From assembly GCA_963826695.1 (NCBI GenBank), contig CAWGXZ010000006.1:62001-126000 (forward strand): DNA of 64,000 nucleotides. Direction: 5' to 3'. The position numbers were made by a program, and so were the translations under genes. The notes beneath the pieces are model-generated. The model made no database searches and was not told where the DNA came from. It was given only the letters and a program-made list of their open reading frames with translations. Below, piece after piece: positions 1 through 8,625 of this stretch. The stretch is from CAWGXZ01 sp963826695. Lineage in GTDB: Bacteria > Pseudomonadota > Gammaproteobacteria > Burkholderiales > Burkholderiaceae_C. Position 1 is the stretch's first letter. Every line of letters begins with the position of its first letter.

Positions 1-777
1 GAGAACCGGCCCGGCGCCAACGGTTTCCTGGCGGTCAAGGCCGTGCTGTCGGCGCCGGCGGACGGCAACACCGTGTTCGTCGGCAGCAACTCGACCCTCG
101 CCGTCAACGTGGCGCTGTTCAGGAAGCTGCCGTACGACCCGCAGACCGATTTCGCACCGCTGACGATGATGATGCGCGCGCCGGCCCTGCTGGCCGTGCC
201 GGCGGACTCGCCGTACAAGACGCTTGCCGAACTGATTGCCGGCGCACGCGCCAAGCCCGGCACGCTGAACTACGGCTCGGGCTCGGCGGGCTATCAGCTG
301 ATGGCCGAGCTGTTCAAGGAGCAGGCGCATCTCGACATCCAGAACGTGCCGTTCAAGGGCGCCAACGAGGCGCTGACCGCGGTCGCCTCCGGCACGGTCG
401 ACCTGACCTTCGCCGACATCACCGCTTCCAACGAACTGGTCAAGGGCAACCGCATCCGCGCACTCGCCGTGGCCTCCGACAAGCGCGCTGCCGTGCTGCC
501 GAACGTGCCGCCCGCCGCCGAAGCCGGCCTGCCAGGCTTCACGGCCTATGTCTGGGTCGGGGCGATGGTCTCCGCGAAGACGCCGAAGGCGGACATCGAC
601 CGGCTGTCGAGCCTCCTGGCACAGATCGAGCGGCTCCCCGAGACCCGCGAGTTCTACGAGAAGCAGGGCGCCGAGACGATGCAGGGCGGCGCCGACGAGA
701 TGCGCAAGTTCCAGGCGTCGGAGATTGCGCTGTGGCGGCGCATTGCGGTCAAGGCGAAAGTCGAGCTGCAGGAGTAG
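1..777 (+). CDS. Bug-family (TTT-type) periplasmic substrate-binding protein, 5' partial
   Basis: This is a periplasmic receptor of the tripartite tricarboxylate transporter type (Bug/TctC family), which binds a carboxylate ligand. The frame is open from base 1, so the signal peptide and N-terminal lobe lie outside the window. What remains (about 258 residues) has the family landmarks: ENRPGANG at the very start, then KLPYDPQTDF, the SPYKT...LNYGS stretch and DVP(P) before the C-terminal lobe. The ligand cannot be told from sequence. It converges with the next Bug gene with only 24 bp between the stops. No TctA or TctB membrane subunit is present. Confidence 0.92.
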   Translation, partial: ENRPGANGFLAVKAVLSAPADGNTVFVGSNSTLAVNVALFRKLPYDPQTDFAPLTMMMRAPALLAVPADSPYKTLAELIAGARAKPGTLNYGSGSAGYQLMAELFKEQAHLDIQNVPFKGANEALTAVASGTVDLTFADITASNELVKGNRIRALAVASDKRAAVLPNVPPAAEAGLPGFTAYVWVGAMVSAKTPKADIDRLSSLLAQIERLPETREFYEKQGAETMQGGADEMRKFQASEIALWRRIAVKAKVELQE

Positions 778-801
778 CCGCTCGTCGCCGGTGGGTGCGC
801 T

Positions 802-1806
802 TCAGTCGAGCGTCACGCCGGTCTCCTTGACGACACGGCTCCAGCGCTGCAGCTCGCGATCGATGTAGGCCGCGTACTCCTCGACGGTCGATCCGAGCGG
901 CTCGGTTCCCTGCTGGGCGAGCTTGGCACGGATGTCGGCGCTTTGCAGCGCCTTGTTGACCTCGGCATTCAGTCGGTCGACGATCGGCTTCGGTGTCTTC
1001 GCCGGCACCATCAGCCCCTGCCACGCGCCGGCCTCACTGCCCGCCACGCCGGCTTCGGCAAGCGTCGGCACGTCGGGAAACAGCGAGATGCGCTTCGGCG
1101 TCGTGACTGCCAGCAGCTTGATGCGCCTGTCCTTGATGAACGGAACGACCGAACTGATGGTCTCGGTCATGAACTGGATCTGCCCGGCCGCGAGGTCGAC
1201 GTCGGCCGGTGCACTGCCCTTGTAGGGAATGTGCACCGCCTCGATCCCCGCGGCCTTCGCGAACTGATAGGCGGCGAGATGGGTGACGTTGCCGTTGCCT
1301 GCCGAGCCGTAGGAAAGCTTCCCCGGACGCGTCCTGGCGTAGGCAATGAATTCCTTCACGTTGTTCGCCGGCACGTCGTTCGAGACCACCAGGGCCAGCG
1401 GCACCACCGCCGTCAGTGCCACCGGCACAAGGTCGCGCTTCAGGTCGTAGCCGATAGCTTTGTACAGCGCCGGGCTGAGCGTCACCGCCGAGGTGTTGTA
1501 GAGCACCGTATAGCCGTCGGGCGCTGCCTTCGCAACCACCGCCGTGCCGATGTTCGAGTTCGCGCCGGCGCGGTTCTCGATGAGGATCGGCTGGCCCATC
1601 TGCTCCGACATCTTCTGTGCGACAAGCCGCGCCACCAGGTCGGTCGGCCCGCCGGGCGGGAAAGCCACGACCATCGTGATCGGCTTGTTCGGATAGCCCT
1701 CCTGCGCCAGCGACGACCGCGGTGCGGCAAGCGGCAGTGCCATTGCGACGGCGGCCAGCAGGCTGCTGCCTCGGCGCAGCGGCAGGGCGAAGCGGGTTCG
1801 AATCAT
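802..1806 (-). CDS. Bug-family (TTT-type) periplasmic substrate-binding protein
   Basis: A 334-residue Bug/TctC-type solute receptor. I chose the ATG at 1806 because a clear AAGGAG ribosome site sits just upstream and the protein then begins with a normal Sec signal (basic MIRTRF start, hydrophobic Ala/Leu core, cleavage near SLAQ-EGYP). Longer upstream frames would bury the signal peptide. Family landmarks are NKPITMVVAFPPGG, IENRAGANSN, APDGYT, IPYKGS and FPDVPT. Ligand unknown. It is convergent with the partial receptor at the window start and shows no permease partner. Confidence 0.93.
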   Translation of the reverse strand: MIRTRFALPLRRGSSLLAAVAMALPLAAPRSSLAQEGYPNKPITMVVAFPPGGPTDLVARLVAQKMSEQMGQPILIENRAGANSNIGTAVVAKAAPDGYTVLYNTSAVTLSPALYKAIGYDLKRDLVPVALTAVVPLALVVSNDVPANNVKEFIAYARTRPGKLSYGSAGNGNVTHLAAYQFAKAAGIEAVHIPYKGSAPADVDLAAGQIQFMTETISSVVPFIKDRRIKLLAVTTPKRISLFPDVPTLAEAGVAGSEAGAWQGLMVPAKTPKPIVDRLNAEVNKALQSADIRAKLAQQGTEPLGSTVEEYAAYIDRELQRWSRVVKETGVTLD

Positions 1807-2030
1807 GAGGCTCCTTGTAGGCAGAGGCGGATCCGCGACCGCGGCTGCGATCGATGGACGGTACCGCGCATTGCCCGGCGTGCAAAGGTCGTTAACCCGC
1901 GCACCCATTCGACGGGTTGGTTGCGGTGGCACGTGGACTGCTGAATCACGACAGGATGGCGCCTTGCGATGACTTGCTTTTGAAACGATCGGCGCCATCT
2001 TGGCTCCAACACCGTCCCGGAGAGACCACC

Positions 2031-2963
2031 ATGCTGAACCGCTCATTCTTCAACCGCCTGCATCTGTGGCTGGCGATGGCGCTGTTGTTGGCGTTCGGTG
2101 CCGCCATGGCGGCCGAGCCGACGCTCAAGCAGGTCTATGACGCCGCGCAGTCGGGTCGCCTCGATGAGGCGCAGACGATGATGCAGCAGGTGCTGGTGGC
2201 GCATCCGAACAGCGCCAAGGCGCATTTCGTCAACGCCGAATTGCTGGTGCGGCGCGGCCATCCCGAGGAAGCGCGCACGGCGCTGCGCACCGCCGAACAG
2301 CTTGCGCCCGGGTTGCCGTTTGCGAAGCCCGAGGCTGTCGAGGGACTGCGCTCGCGCCTGTCGAAGCCCGCTTCGGCTCGCAGCCAGCTGCCCACTGGGC
2401 AGGCTGGTGGCATGCTGGGCGCCGACTCGGTCGCCGGGGCGGCGGGAGGTATTCCGTGGACGCTGCTGCTGGTCGGCGGTGGCGCGGTACTGGCGCTGGT
2501 CATGTTCATGCGCCGCCGCAAGGCTGTGGCGGCAGCCGGCCCCATGGGCGCTGGCGGGCCTCTCGCTGCCGCGCCCTTCGGCGGCCAGCAACCGGCTGCG
2601 GGCACATGGCAAGGCCAGCAGCAATTCGGCAACAACGCCGGTCCGTATGGCGCGCAGCCCGGCATCGGTGGCTACGGTCAGCCTGCGGGCGGTGGCATGG
2701 GCGGGCGCGTGATGGGCGGGCTGGCAACGGGGCTGGCGGTCGGCGCTGGCGTGATGGCTGCGCAGGCCATCGGCAAGACGCTGGGCGGCGGCCACGATCA
2801 GGCCAGCGCAGCACCGCCTGCAGGCGGTAACGAATTCGCCGGCGGCGGGGGCAGTTACGACATGGGCGGCGATAACTTCGGTGTCGCCGACGGTGGCTCC
2901 TGGGACGACAACGCCTCGATCGGCGGTATCGACGGCGGCGGTGACAGCGGTGGCGACTGGTAG
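2031..2963 (+). CDS. TPR-containing, single-pass membrane protein with Gly-rich tail
   Basis: A 310-residue protein of unknown role. The ATG at 2031 follows a GGAGAG site. An N-terminal signal-like segment (cleavage near AMA-AEPTL) is followed by one or two tetratricopeptide-like helix pairs (about residues 30-95: DAAQSGRLDEAQ, LVAHPNSAKAHF, GHPEEARTAL). A transmembrane helix lies at about residues 141-160, bounded by RRRK. The last 140 residues are Gly/Ala-rich, with a second hydrophobic Gly-rich stretch (GLATGLAVGAGVMAAQAIG). TPR suggests protein-protein contact at the membrane. It converges on the phospholipase-D gene, and the 74 bp between them show no clear terminator. Confidence 0.75.
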   Translation: MLNRSFFNRLHLWLAMALLLAFGAAMAAEPTLKQVYDAAQSGRLDEAQTMMQQVLVAHPNSAKAHFVNAELLVRRGHPEEARTALRTAEQLAPGLPFAKPEAVEGLRSRLSKPASARSQLPTGQAGGMLGADSVAGAAGGIPWTLLLVGGGAVLALVMFMRRRKAVAAAGPMGAGGPLAAAPFGGQQPAAGTWQGQQQFGNNAGPYGAQPGIGGYGQPAGGGMGGRVMGGLATGLAVGAGVMAAQAIGKTLGGGHDQASAAPPAGGNEFAGGGGSYDMGGDNFGVADGGSWDDNASIGGIDGGGDSGGDW

Positions 2964-3037
2964 ACGCAGCCGGCAGCCCCAGCGCCGGGTTGGAAGGGGG
3001 GTGCCCGTGATCCAGCCCAGCCGCCAGCCGCCAGCCG

Positions 3038-5239
3038 CTAGATTGCCTTGAAAAGCGCGTTGAATTCGTCGGCCGCCTTGGTATTGCCGCGGATGATTTC
3101 GCGTGACAGGTCGTAGACCTTCTGCGTGGTGGTCTGCATGCGCAGCTTGAGGTCGCTGCGCTGCTCGTCGCTCAGCCGCTCGGGGCCTGCGTAGCGCGCC
3201 AGCAGCTGGTCGATCAGCGCGTTCATCGCCACGCGCAGTTCGGCCGCGTCGCGGCCCAGGTTTGCTGTCACGTCGGCCGTGACCCCCGGCGCGGCCAGCA
3301 ACTGCTGCAACCCCTGCTTGTAGCTGCGCACGAACCCCGGCGCCTGGCGGATGAAGACGCCGTTGTTGGTGTCCATCATCAGGCTGCGCACATCGGCGTT
3401 GGCCGAGCCGATGAACACGTCCTCGTCGAACACCATCACCTTCGAGTGCAGCGACAGCCGCTGATTGGCCACCGGCTGGTATTCGATGTAGCGCCACGTC
3501 GCCGCAGTGGGCACCGGGCCGGTCTCGCGCAAATGGTCGGCCAGCGCCTTGAACTGCCAGACCGCCAGCAGGTTGACGATGTTCAGGTCGGTCGTGGCCA
3601 GCGAGTTGGTCAGCAGCGACAGGGTCACGCCGGCGCACGGGCGGCGGCCGTCGAGCATCGCTGCCACGTCCTGCAGCAGGTTGGCCGGCATGAACAGATA
3701 GGCGTTGTGGAAGGTCACCTCGCGCCCCACCGGCTGGCCCGCTGCGCAGACCTTCTGCAGCGCGGCGCGCCAGGCGGCGTGGATGTTCTTCGCGGTCGCG
3801 GCTTCGGCGCCGTGGCGCACGCCGTAGCTGCGGCCGCGCCCGGTTGCCGGCAGGTTCTCCAGGTAGAAGATCTGCGCCGTGGCGTCGATCGTCAACGGTG
3901 GCGCTGAAACGAGCGGCCGGTACTCGGCCGCGTGGCGGCTCAGCTGCATCCGGTGCCGTTCGCCCGCTGCCTGCAGCCGCGCGGCGAGCGGCACGAAGCG
4001 CTGTTCGACCAGGCGGTCGACACAGGCGGTGTCCTTGCCCTGGTTGCACGCTTCCTGCGCTGCCTGCAGCACGTCGAAGTTGGCGAGCAGGTCGTTCGGC
4101 GCATGGCCACGCACTTCGTCGAGCGTTGCCACCATGCTGCGCAACTGCCAGAGCCGGTCGAAGCTCGTGGCAAGCGCCGGCTGGTTGCCCGGCAGCCGCA
4201 GCCCGACATCGGTATCGCGGAAGATGTACTTGTCGGCCAGCCGGTTCGGATGCATGTGATACGCATCCTCGACATTGCGCCCGCCCAGCATGAAGCGGCT
4301 GCCGTCGGCCAGCAGGAACTTGTGGTGCAGGAACTCGGTGAGGTAGTCCCAGTCCTTCTGCGCCGCCGCGTTCTTCTGCCGCAAGAGCGGCAGGTGGCTT
4401 TGGATCGCGTCGAACACCGGGTCGACCTGCTCGCCGAAGGCGAGCCGCACGAACGCCAGCTGGAAGCGCGCGGCAAGGCCGTCGACGCCGCCGATGTAGC
4501 GCGCCTTGAAGTAGAGCTTGCCGAGCTTCTTCAGCTGCTCGGTGCGGTTGGCGTCGGCCGGTGCCGCCGCGGCCAGCGCTTCGGTGTCGATGGCCTGGCC
4601 GCGCGTCACCGCGTAGGCCATCAGCTGCGGATGCTTGCCGTAGAGACCGGAGAGAAAGACGCCCGAGCCGGCGAAGCTGTAGTCGGCAATGCCGCGACGG
4701 CTCGGCGCATCGGGAGCGAAGTGGCGCTCGACCGCGGCGAGCTTCTGCTCGGCGCAGTCGCCGGCGGGTGCGGCCACATCGGCACAGCTCAGCGTCAGGA
4801 AGGCGGCGTCCTTGACGATCTCGAGCGACGGCCGGTTGTAAAGCCGCACTTCGAGGTTGCCGCGGCCCTGCTGCTCGAGCCAGCTGAAGCGGTCGAGATG
4901 CCGGTAGGCGCTCAGGTAGTCGACCAGCAGCCGCACCCGCACGCCGCGCCCTGCGGCATCGATCAGTGCCTGCGCCAGCCGCGACGAGGTGTGGTCGTCG
5001 GCAAAGATGTAATAGGCCAGGTCCAGGCTCTGCCGGGCGCCCTCGACCAGCTGGAGCTTGGCGTCGAACGCGGCGTCGTTGTCGGTGAGGACGCGGCCCT
5101 CGTCGAAGGCGATCGGGCCGACGGTTGCCTGCCGCGCCAGCACCTCGTCGAGCGGCGGCTGCCGGGACAGCCGGGTTCCGGCGCAGCCGGCAAGCAGCGA
5201 CAGCGCGAGGCACGAAAGGGCGAGAAGGGGCCGCTTCAT
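3038..5239 (-). CDS. Phospholipase D family lipoprotein (cardiolipin-synthase-like)
   Basis: A 733-residue member of the phospholipase D superfamily. It has a lipoprotein signal with a lipobox ending LLAGC (lipidated Cys at about residue 19), so it is probably anchored in the envelope. Two HKD catalytic motifs are visible: HHKFLLADG near residue 305 and LHSKVMVFDED near residue 598, each followed by a G(G/S)xN sequence (GGRN, GSAN). An earlier N-terminal segment, LDLAYYIFADDHTS, is typical of the family. The likely activity is phosphatidyl transfer or hydrolysis on phospholipids; the substrate is not predictable. It is monocistronic, divergent from the racemase-like gene at 5489. Confidence 0.85.
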   Translation of the reverse strand: MKRPLLALSCLALSLLAGCAGTRLSRQPPLDEVLARQATVGPIAFDEGRVLTDNDAAFDAKLQLVEGARQSLDLAYYIFADDHTSSRLAQALIDAAGRGVRVRLLVDYLSAYRHLDRFSWLEQQGRGNLEVRLYNRPSLEIVKDAAFLTLSCADVAAPAGDCAEQKLAAVERHFAPDAPSRRGIADYSFAGSGVFLSGLYGKHPQLMAYAVTRGQAIDTEALAAAAPADANRTEQLKKLGKLYFKARYIGGVDGLAARFQLAFVRLAFGEQVDPVFDAIQSHLPLLRQKNAAAQKDWDYLTEFLHHKFLLADGSRFMLGGRNVEDAYHMHPNRLADKYIFRDTDVGLRLPGNQPALATSFDRLWQLRSMVATLDEVRGHAPNDLLANFDVLQAAQEACNQGKDTACVDRLVEQRFVPLAARLQAAGERHRMQLSRHAAEYRPLVSAPPLTIDATAQIFYLENLPATGRGRSYGVRHGAEAATAKNIHAAWRAALQKVCAAGQPVGREVTFHNAYLFMPANLLQDVAAMLDGRRPCAGVTLSLLTNSLATTDLNIVNLLAVWQFKALADHLRETGPVPTAATWRYIEYQPVANQRLSLHSKVMVFDEDVFIGSANADVRSLMMDTNNGVFIRQAPGFVRSYKQGLQQLLAAPGVTADVTANLGRDAAELRVAMNALIDQLLARYAGPERLSDEQRSDLKLRMQTTTQKVYDLSREIIRGNTKAADEFNALFKAI

Positions 5240-5488
5240 CGAGATCTCCCTGCGCAGTGATTCAAGGGCGGACGGTCGAGTCGCCAGCCGTGCGCGAACG
5301 GCTGAGCGGGTGCGGCAGAGCAGCCACGCCTGCCGACGACTCTACTGCGGCAATGCCCCGCTCCGCAGTCGATTGCACGGGGGTTGCATCTTTGGCGGGA
5401 CCATGGCACCCGGGCTGCTGCCGGGCCGAGCAGAATGGCGCCGTCTCGCGCCGCAGGTGCCGCACCGCCACCCTCGCAAGGAACCGCC

Positions 5489-6586
5489 ATGGCCGACCAT
5501 GCCCGCCTCGTCATCCGTGAACTGCGCGTTCGCGCGCTCAGCGTGCCGATGCCGCGGCCGCTGCAGACCAGCAACGGCGCGATCCGGCATGTGCCGCTGG
5601 CGCTGATCGACCTGCACACCGAAGAGGGCGTCACCGGCTCGACCTACCTGTTCTGCTACACGCCGCCCGCGCTGAAGCCGGTGGTCGAGCTGCTCGGGCA
5701 GCTGCGGCCGCTGCTCGAAGGCCAGCCGCTGGCGCCTTTCGACATCGAGCGCAAGCTGCAGCAGCAGTTCAGGCTGCTCGGCGCCAAGGGGCTCGCCGCG
5801 ATGGCCATCGCCGGCATCGACATGGCCGCCTGGGATGCACTGGCGCGCGCGCAAGGCCTGCCGCTGGCGCGGCTGCTCGGCGGCGAACCCAAGCCGGTAC
5901 CCGCGTACAACAGCTGCGGCCTGGGGATGATCGGCGCGCGCGATGCGCCGGCCGAGGCCGAGCGGCTGCTTGCGTCGGGTTTCGACGCGGTCAAGCTGCG
6001 CCTCGGCTACCCCGGGCTGAACACCGACCTCGAGGTGGTTCGCGCGGTGCGTGGCGCGGTCGGCGAGTCGGTGCGGCTGATGGCCGACTACAACCAGTCG
6101 CTCTCGGTCGCCGAAGCGACGCGGCGCGTCCAGGCGCTCGGCGGCGAAGGCCTCGAATGGATTGAGGAGCCGACCTCCGCCGACGACTTCGCGGGCCATG
6201 CGCAAATCCGTGCCAAGAGCCCCGTGCCGATCCAGATGGGCGAGAACTGGTGGGGGCCGCAGGAGATGGGCCGCTGCCTGGCGGCCGGCGCCTGCGACCT
6301 GGTGATGCCCGACGCCATGAAGATCGGCGGCGTCACCGGCTGGATGCGCGCTGCCGCGCTGGCCGACGCGCACGGCCTGCCGATGTCGAGCCACATCTTC
6401 CCCGAGGTCAGCGCGCACCTGATGGCGGTGACGCCGACCGCGCACTGGCTCGAGTACGTCGACTGGGCCAGCCCGATCCTGCAGCAGCCGCTGCTCGTCC
6501 GCGACGGCGAAGCGCAGGTCGACGACGCGCCCGGCAGCGGCATCGCCTGGGACGAGGAGCGCGTCGCGCGCTATCTCGTGGCCTGA
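5489..6586 (+). CDS. Mandelate racemase-like enolase-superfamily protein with Lys-to-Arg change at an active-site base
   Basis: A 365-residue enolase-superfamily enzyme of the mandelate racemase group. The ATG at 5489 has AAGGAACC upstream. Metal ligands D200, E226 and E252 have the same spacing as D195/E221/E247 of Pseudomonas putida mandelate racemase. The D275-H302 dyad and E322 also align with a constant offset of five. K169 matches the first Lys of the KxK motif, but the second (the S-specific base, K166 in the reference) is R171 (sequence VKLRLGYP). The C-terminal block SSHIFPEVSAHLM is strongly mandelate-racemase-like. Racemase, dehydratase or another activity on a carboxylate is possible. 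The gene stands alone and converges with panC. Confidence 0.88.
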   Translation: MADHARLVIRELRVRALSVPMPRPLQTSNGAIRHVPLALIDLHTEEGVTGSTYLFCYTPPALKPVVELLGQLRPLLEGQPLAPFDIERKLQQQFRLLGAKGLAAMAIAGIDMAAWDALARAQGLPLARLLGGEPKPVPAYNSCGLGMIGARDAPAEAERLLASGFDAVKLRLGYPGLNTDLEVVRAVRGAVGESVRLMADYNQSLSVAEATRRVQALGGEGLEWIEEPTSADDFAGHAQIRAKSPVPIQMGENWWGPQEMGRCLAAGACDLVMPDAMKIGGVTGWMRAAALADAHGLPMSSHIFPEVSAHLMAVTPTAHWLEYVDWASPILQQPLLVRDGEAQVDDAPGSGIAWDEERVARYLVA

Positions 6587-6646
6587 GCGCGGCGCGGCCC
6601 CGTCGCGGTCGCACGCCGCGCTTCGACGCTGCGTCGCAGCCGCACC

Positions 6647-7492
6647 TCAGGTCGCAGGCAGTGCCTCGAATTCGAGGTTGTCGATCAGCCGGGTGCTGCC
6701 GAGCCTTGCCGCGGCCAGCACGACCAGCGCCGAATCGCCGTCGGTCGGCAGGTCGAGGTCGCTGCGTCGGCGTACGGCGACGTAGTCGGGCTTCCAGCCG
6801 CGCTCGGCAAGCTGCCGGAGTGCGGCCGCTTCGAGTTCGGCCCAGTCGCGACGGCCGCCCTGTGCCGCAGCAGCCAGTTGCCGCAGTTCGCCCGACAGCG
6901 CCACCGCCTCGCGGCGCTGACCGGCATCGAGATAGGCATTGCGCGAGGACAGTGCCAGGCCATCGTCGGCGCGACAGGTTTCGCCGGCGACGATTTCGAT
7001 CGGCAGCGCCAGCTGCGCCACCATCCGGCGCACGACCATCAGCTGCTGGTAGTCCTTCTTGCCGAAGACGGCAAGGCGCGGCTGCACGCAGTTGAACAGC
7101 TTCAGTACCACGGTCGAAACCCCGGTGAAGAAGCCCGGCCGGAAGTGGCCTTCGAGGCGGTCGGCGAGTTCGGCGTCGGGGTGCAGCTTGTACGTCTGCG
7201 GCTCGGGATAGAGCTCGGCTTCGTTCGGCGCGAAGACGATGTCGCAGCCGGCATCCTGCAGCAGCCGGCAGTCGTTTTCCAGCGTGCGCGGATAGGTCGC
7301 GAAATCCTCGTGCGGCGCGAACTGCAGGCGGTTGACGAAGATGCTCGTCACCACCGGGCCGCCGGTCGACCGGGCCAGCGCCACCAGCGCCAGGTGCCCC
7401 GGATGCAGGTTGCCCATCGTCGGCACGAAGGCGGTTCGGGTTTCGCCGGCGAGCGCCTGGCGCAACTCGGCAATGGTGTGGACGATGCGCAT
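6647..7492 (-). CDS. panC: Pantoate--beta-alanine ligase
   Basis: Pantothenate synthetase, 281 residues, the normal length. It joins pantoate to beta-alanine using ATP in the cytoplasm, the last step of pantothenate synthesis. Visible signatures are PTMGNLHPGH near the N-terminus (the HxGH nucleotide motif), SIFVNRLQF, DYQQLMVVRRMV, and SSRNAYL. It lies 16 bp downstream of panB on the same strand, the usual panB-panC operon order. Confidence 0.97.
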   Translation of the reverse strand: MRIVHTIAELRQALAGETRTAFVPTMGNLHPGHLALVALARSTGGPVVTSIFVNRLQFAPHEDFATYPRTLENDCRLLQDAGCDIVFAPNEAELYPEPQTYKLHPDAELADRLEGHFRPGFFTGVSTVVLKLFNCVQPRLAVFGKKDYQQLMVVRRMVAQLALPIEIVAGETCRADDGLALSSRNAYLDAGQRREAVALSGELRQLAAAAQGGRRDWAELEAAALRQLAERGWKPDYVAVRRRSDLDLPTDGDSALVVLAAARLGSTRLIDNLEFEALPAT

Positions 7493-7508
7493 TTGCTGCC
7501 TCTAGGCT

Positions 7509-8321
7509 CTAGTAGCCGTGGATCGATTCGTCGGGAAAGCTGCCGTCCTTCACGGCGGCGACATAGCGGCGCAGCGCGGCCTCGATGTCGCCCTCGCCGG
7601 CGTCCATGAAGTTGCGCACGAACCGCGGCAGCTTGCCGCGGCTGATGCCGAGCATGTCGTGCAGCACCAGCACCTGGCCGCCGCAGCCGGCGCCGGCGCC
7701 GATGCCGATCACCGGCATCGGCAGCCCGGCTGCCAGCTCGCGCGCCAGCGGGCTCGGCACCAGCTCGAGCACCAGCATGGCGGCGCCGGCGTCGGCGATC
7801 TCGCGCGCATGGCGGCGCAACGTCTCGGCGGCCTCGTCGCCGCGACCCTGCACCCGGTAGCCGCCGAGCGCATGCACCGACTGCGGCGTCAGCCCGAGGT
7901 GGCCGCAGACCGGGATGCCGCGCTCGACCAGAAAGCGCACCACCTCGGCCGTCCAGCCGCCGCCTTCGAGCTTGACCATGTGCGCGCCGGCCTGCATCAG
8001 CCGCGCCGCGCTGCGGCAGGCATCGGCCACCGACTCGTGGTAGCTGCCGAACGGCAGATCGCCGACGACCCAGGCGTTGCGGTTGCCGCGCGCCACGCAG
8101 CGCGTGTGATACGCCATCTCGTCGAGCGAGACCGGCACCGTGCTGTCGTGGCCCTGCAGCACCATGCCGAGCGAATCACCGACCAGCATGACGTCGACGC
8201 CGGCACTGTCGAGCAGCCGCGCGAAGCTGGCGTCGTAGCAGGTCAGCATGGCGATCTTCTCGCCCGCCGCGTGCATCGCCCGCAGGCGGTGCAGCGTCAT
8301 CGGCTTGCGCGGCTCGGTCAT
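7509..8321 (-). CDS. panB: 3-methyl-2-oxobutanoate hydroxymethyltransferase
   Basis: Ketopantoate hydroxymethyltransferase, 270 residues, which makes ketopantoate from alpha-ketoisovalerate and methylene-tetrahydrofolate. Signatures include LTCYDASFARLLD, VGDSLGMVLQGH, the substrate-binding KLEGG, PVCGHLGLTPQSV and IGIGAG. It is the first gene of the panB-panC pair on the minus strand. Upstream lies a 304-bp gene-free gap before the GGDEF/EAL gene, which presumably carries the promoters of both divergent units. Confidence 0.97.
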   Translation of the reverse strand: MTEPRKPMTLHRLRAMHAAGEKIAMLTCYDASFARLLDSAGVDVMLVGDSLGMVLQGHDSTVPVSLDEMAYHTRCVARGNRNAWVVGDLPFGSYHESVADACRSAARLMQAGAHMVKLEGGGWTAEVVRFLVERGIPVCGHLGLTPQSVHALGGYRVQGRGDEAAETLRRHAREIADAGAAMLVLELVPSPLARELAAGLPMPVIGIGAGAGCGGQVLVLHDMLGISRGKLPRFVRNFMDAGEGDIEAALRRYVAAVKDGSFPDESIHGY

Positions 8322-8625
8322 GGCCGCCCCGCCAGCGCGGCGGGCCGGGCAGATGCGGCAGAGTCGAAGCGGCAGTTCATGGGGAGACGCCTCCGGTCAT
8401 CGGTAGTCGGCCAACGGCCTGCCCGCGCCGGTGGCGCGCAGCGGGCGCGAAGCATAGCGCCCTCGAGGGGCGTCCGACCTTCGCGGCGGCGCACACGGCC
8501 GTGGCGGTGGTCGCATCGATCCTGCTGCGCAGGCGGCCAGGCGAACCAGGGCGGGCGCGGAATTTGCACGGCGCATTCATTGGCCGGGATCCGACGGCTC
8601 CACATGCCGCAATCTCCTGCGCCCC
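8322..8625. other. Intergenic region between divergent panB and GGDEF/EAL genes
   Basis: These 304 bp lie between divergently transcribed genes and must hold promoters for both. I see no convincing gene, hairpin or operator in them. Confidence 0.5.

Noticed and set aside
2043..5213. Long minus-strand open frame overlapping the TPR gene and the phospholipase-D gene
   Set aside because: Its residues are Ala/Arg-rich without motifs; the real genes on either side have signal peptides, catalytic motifs and normal lengths.
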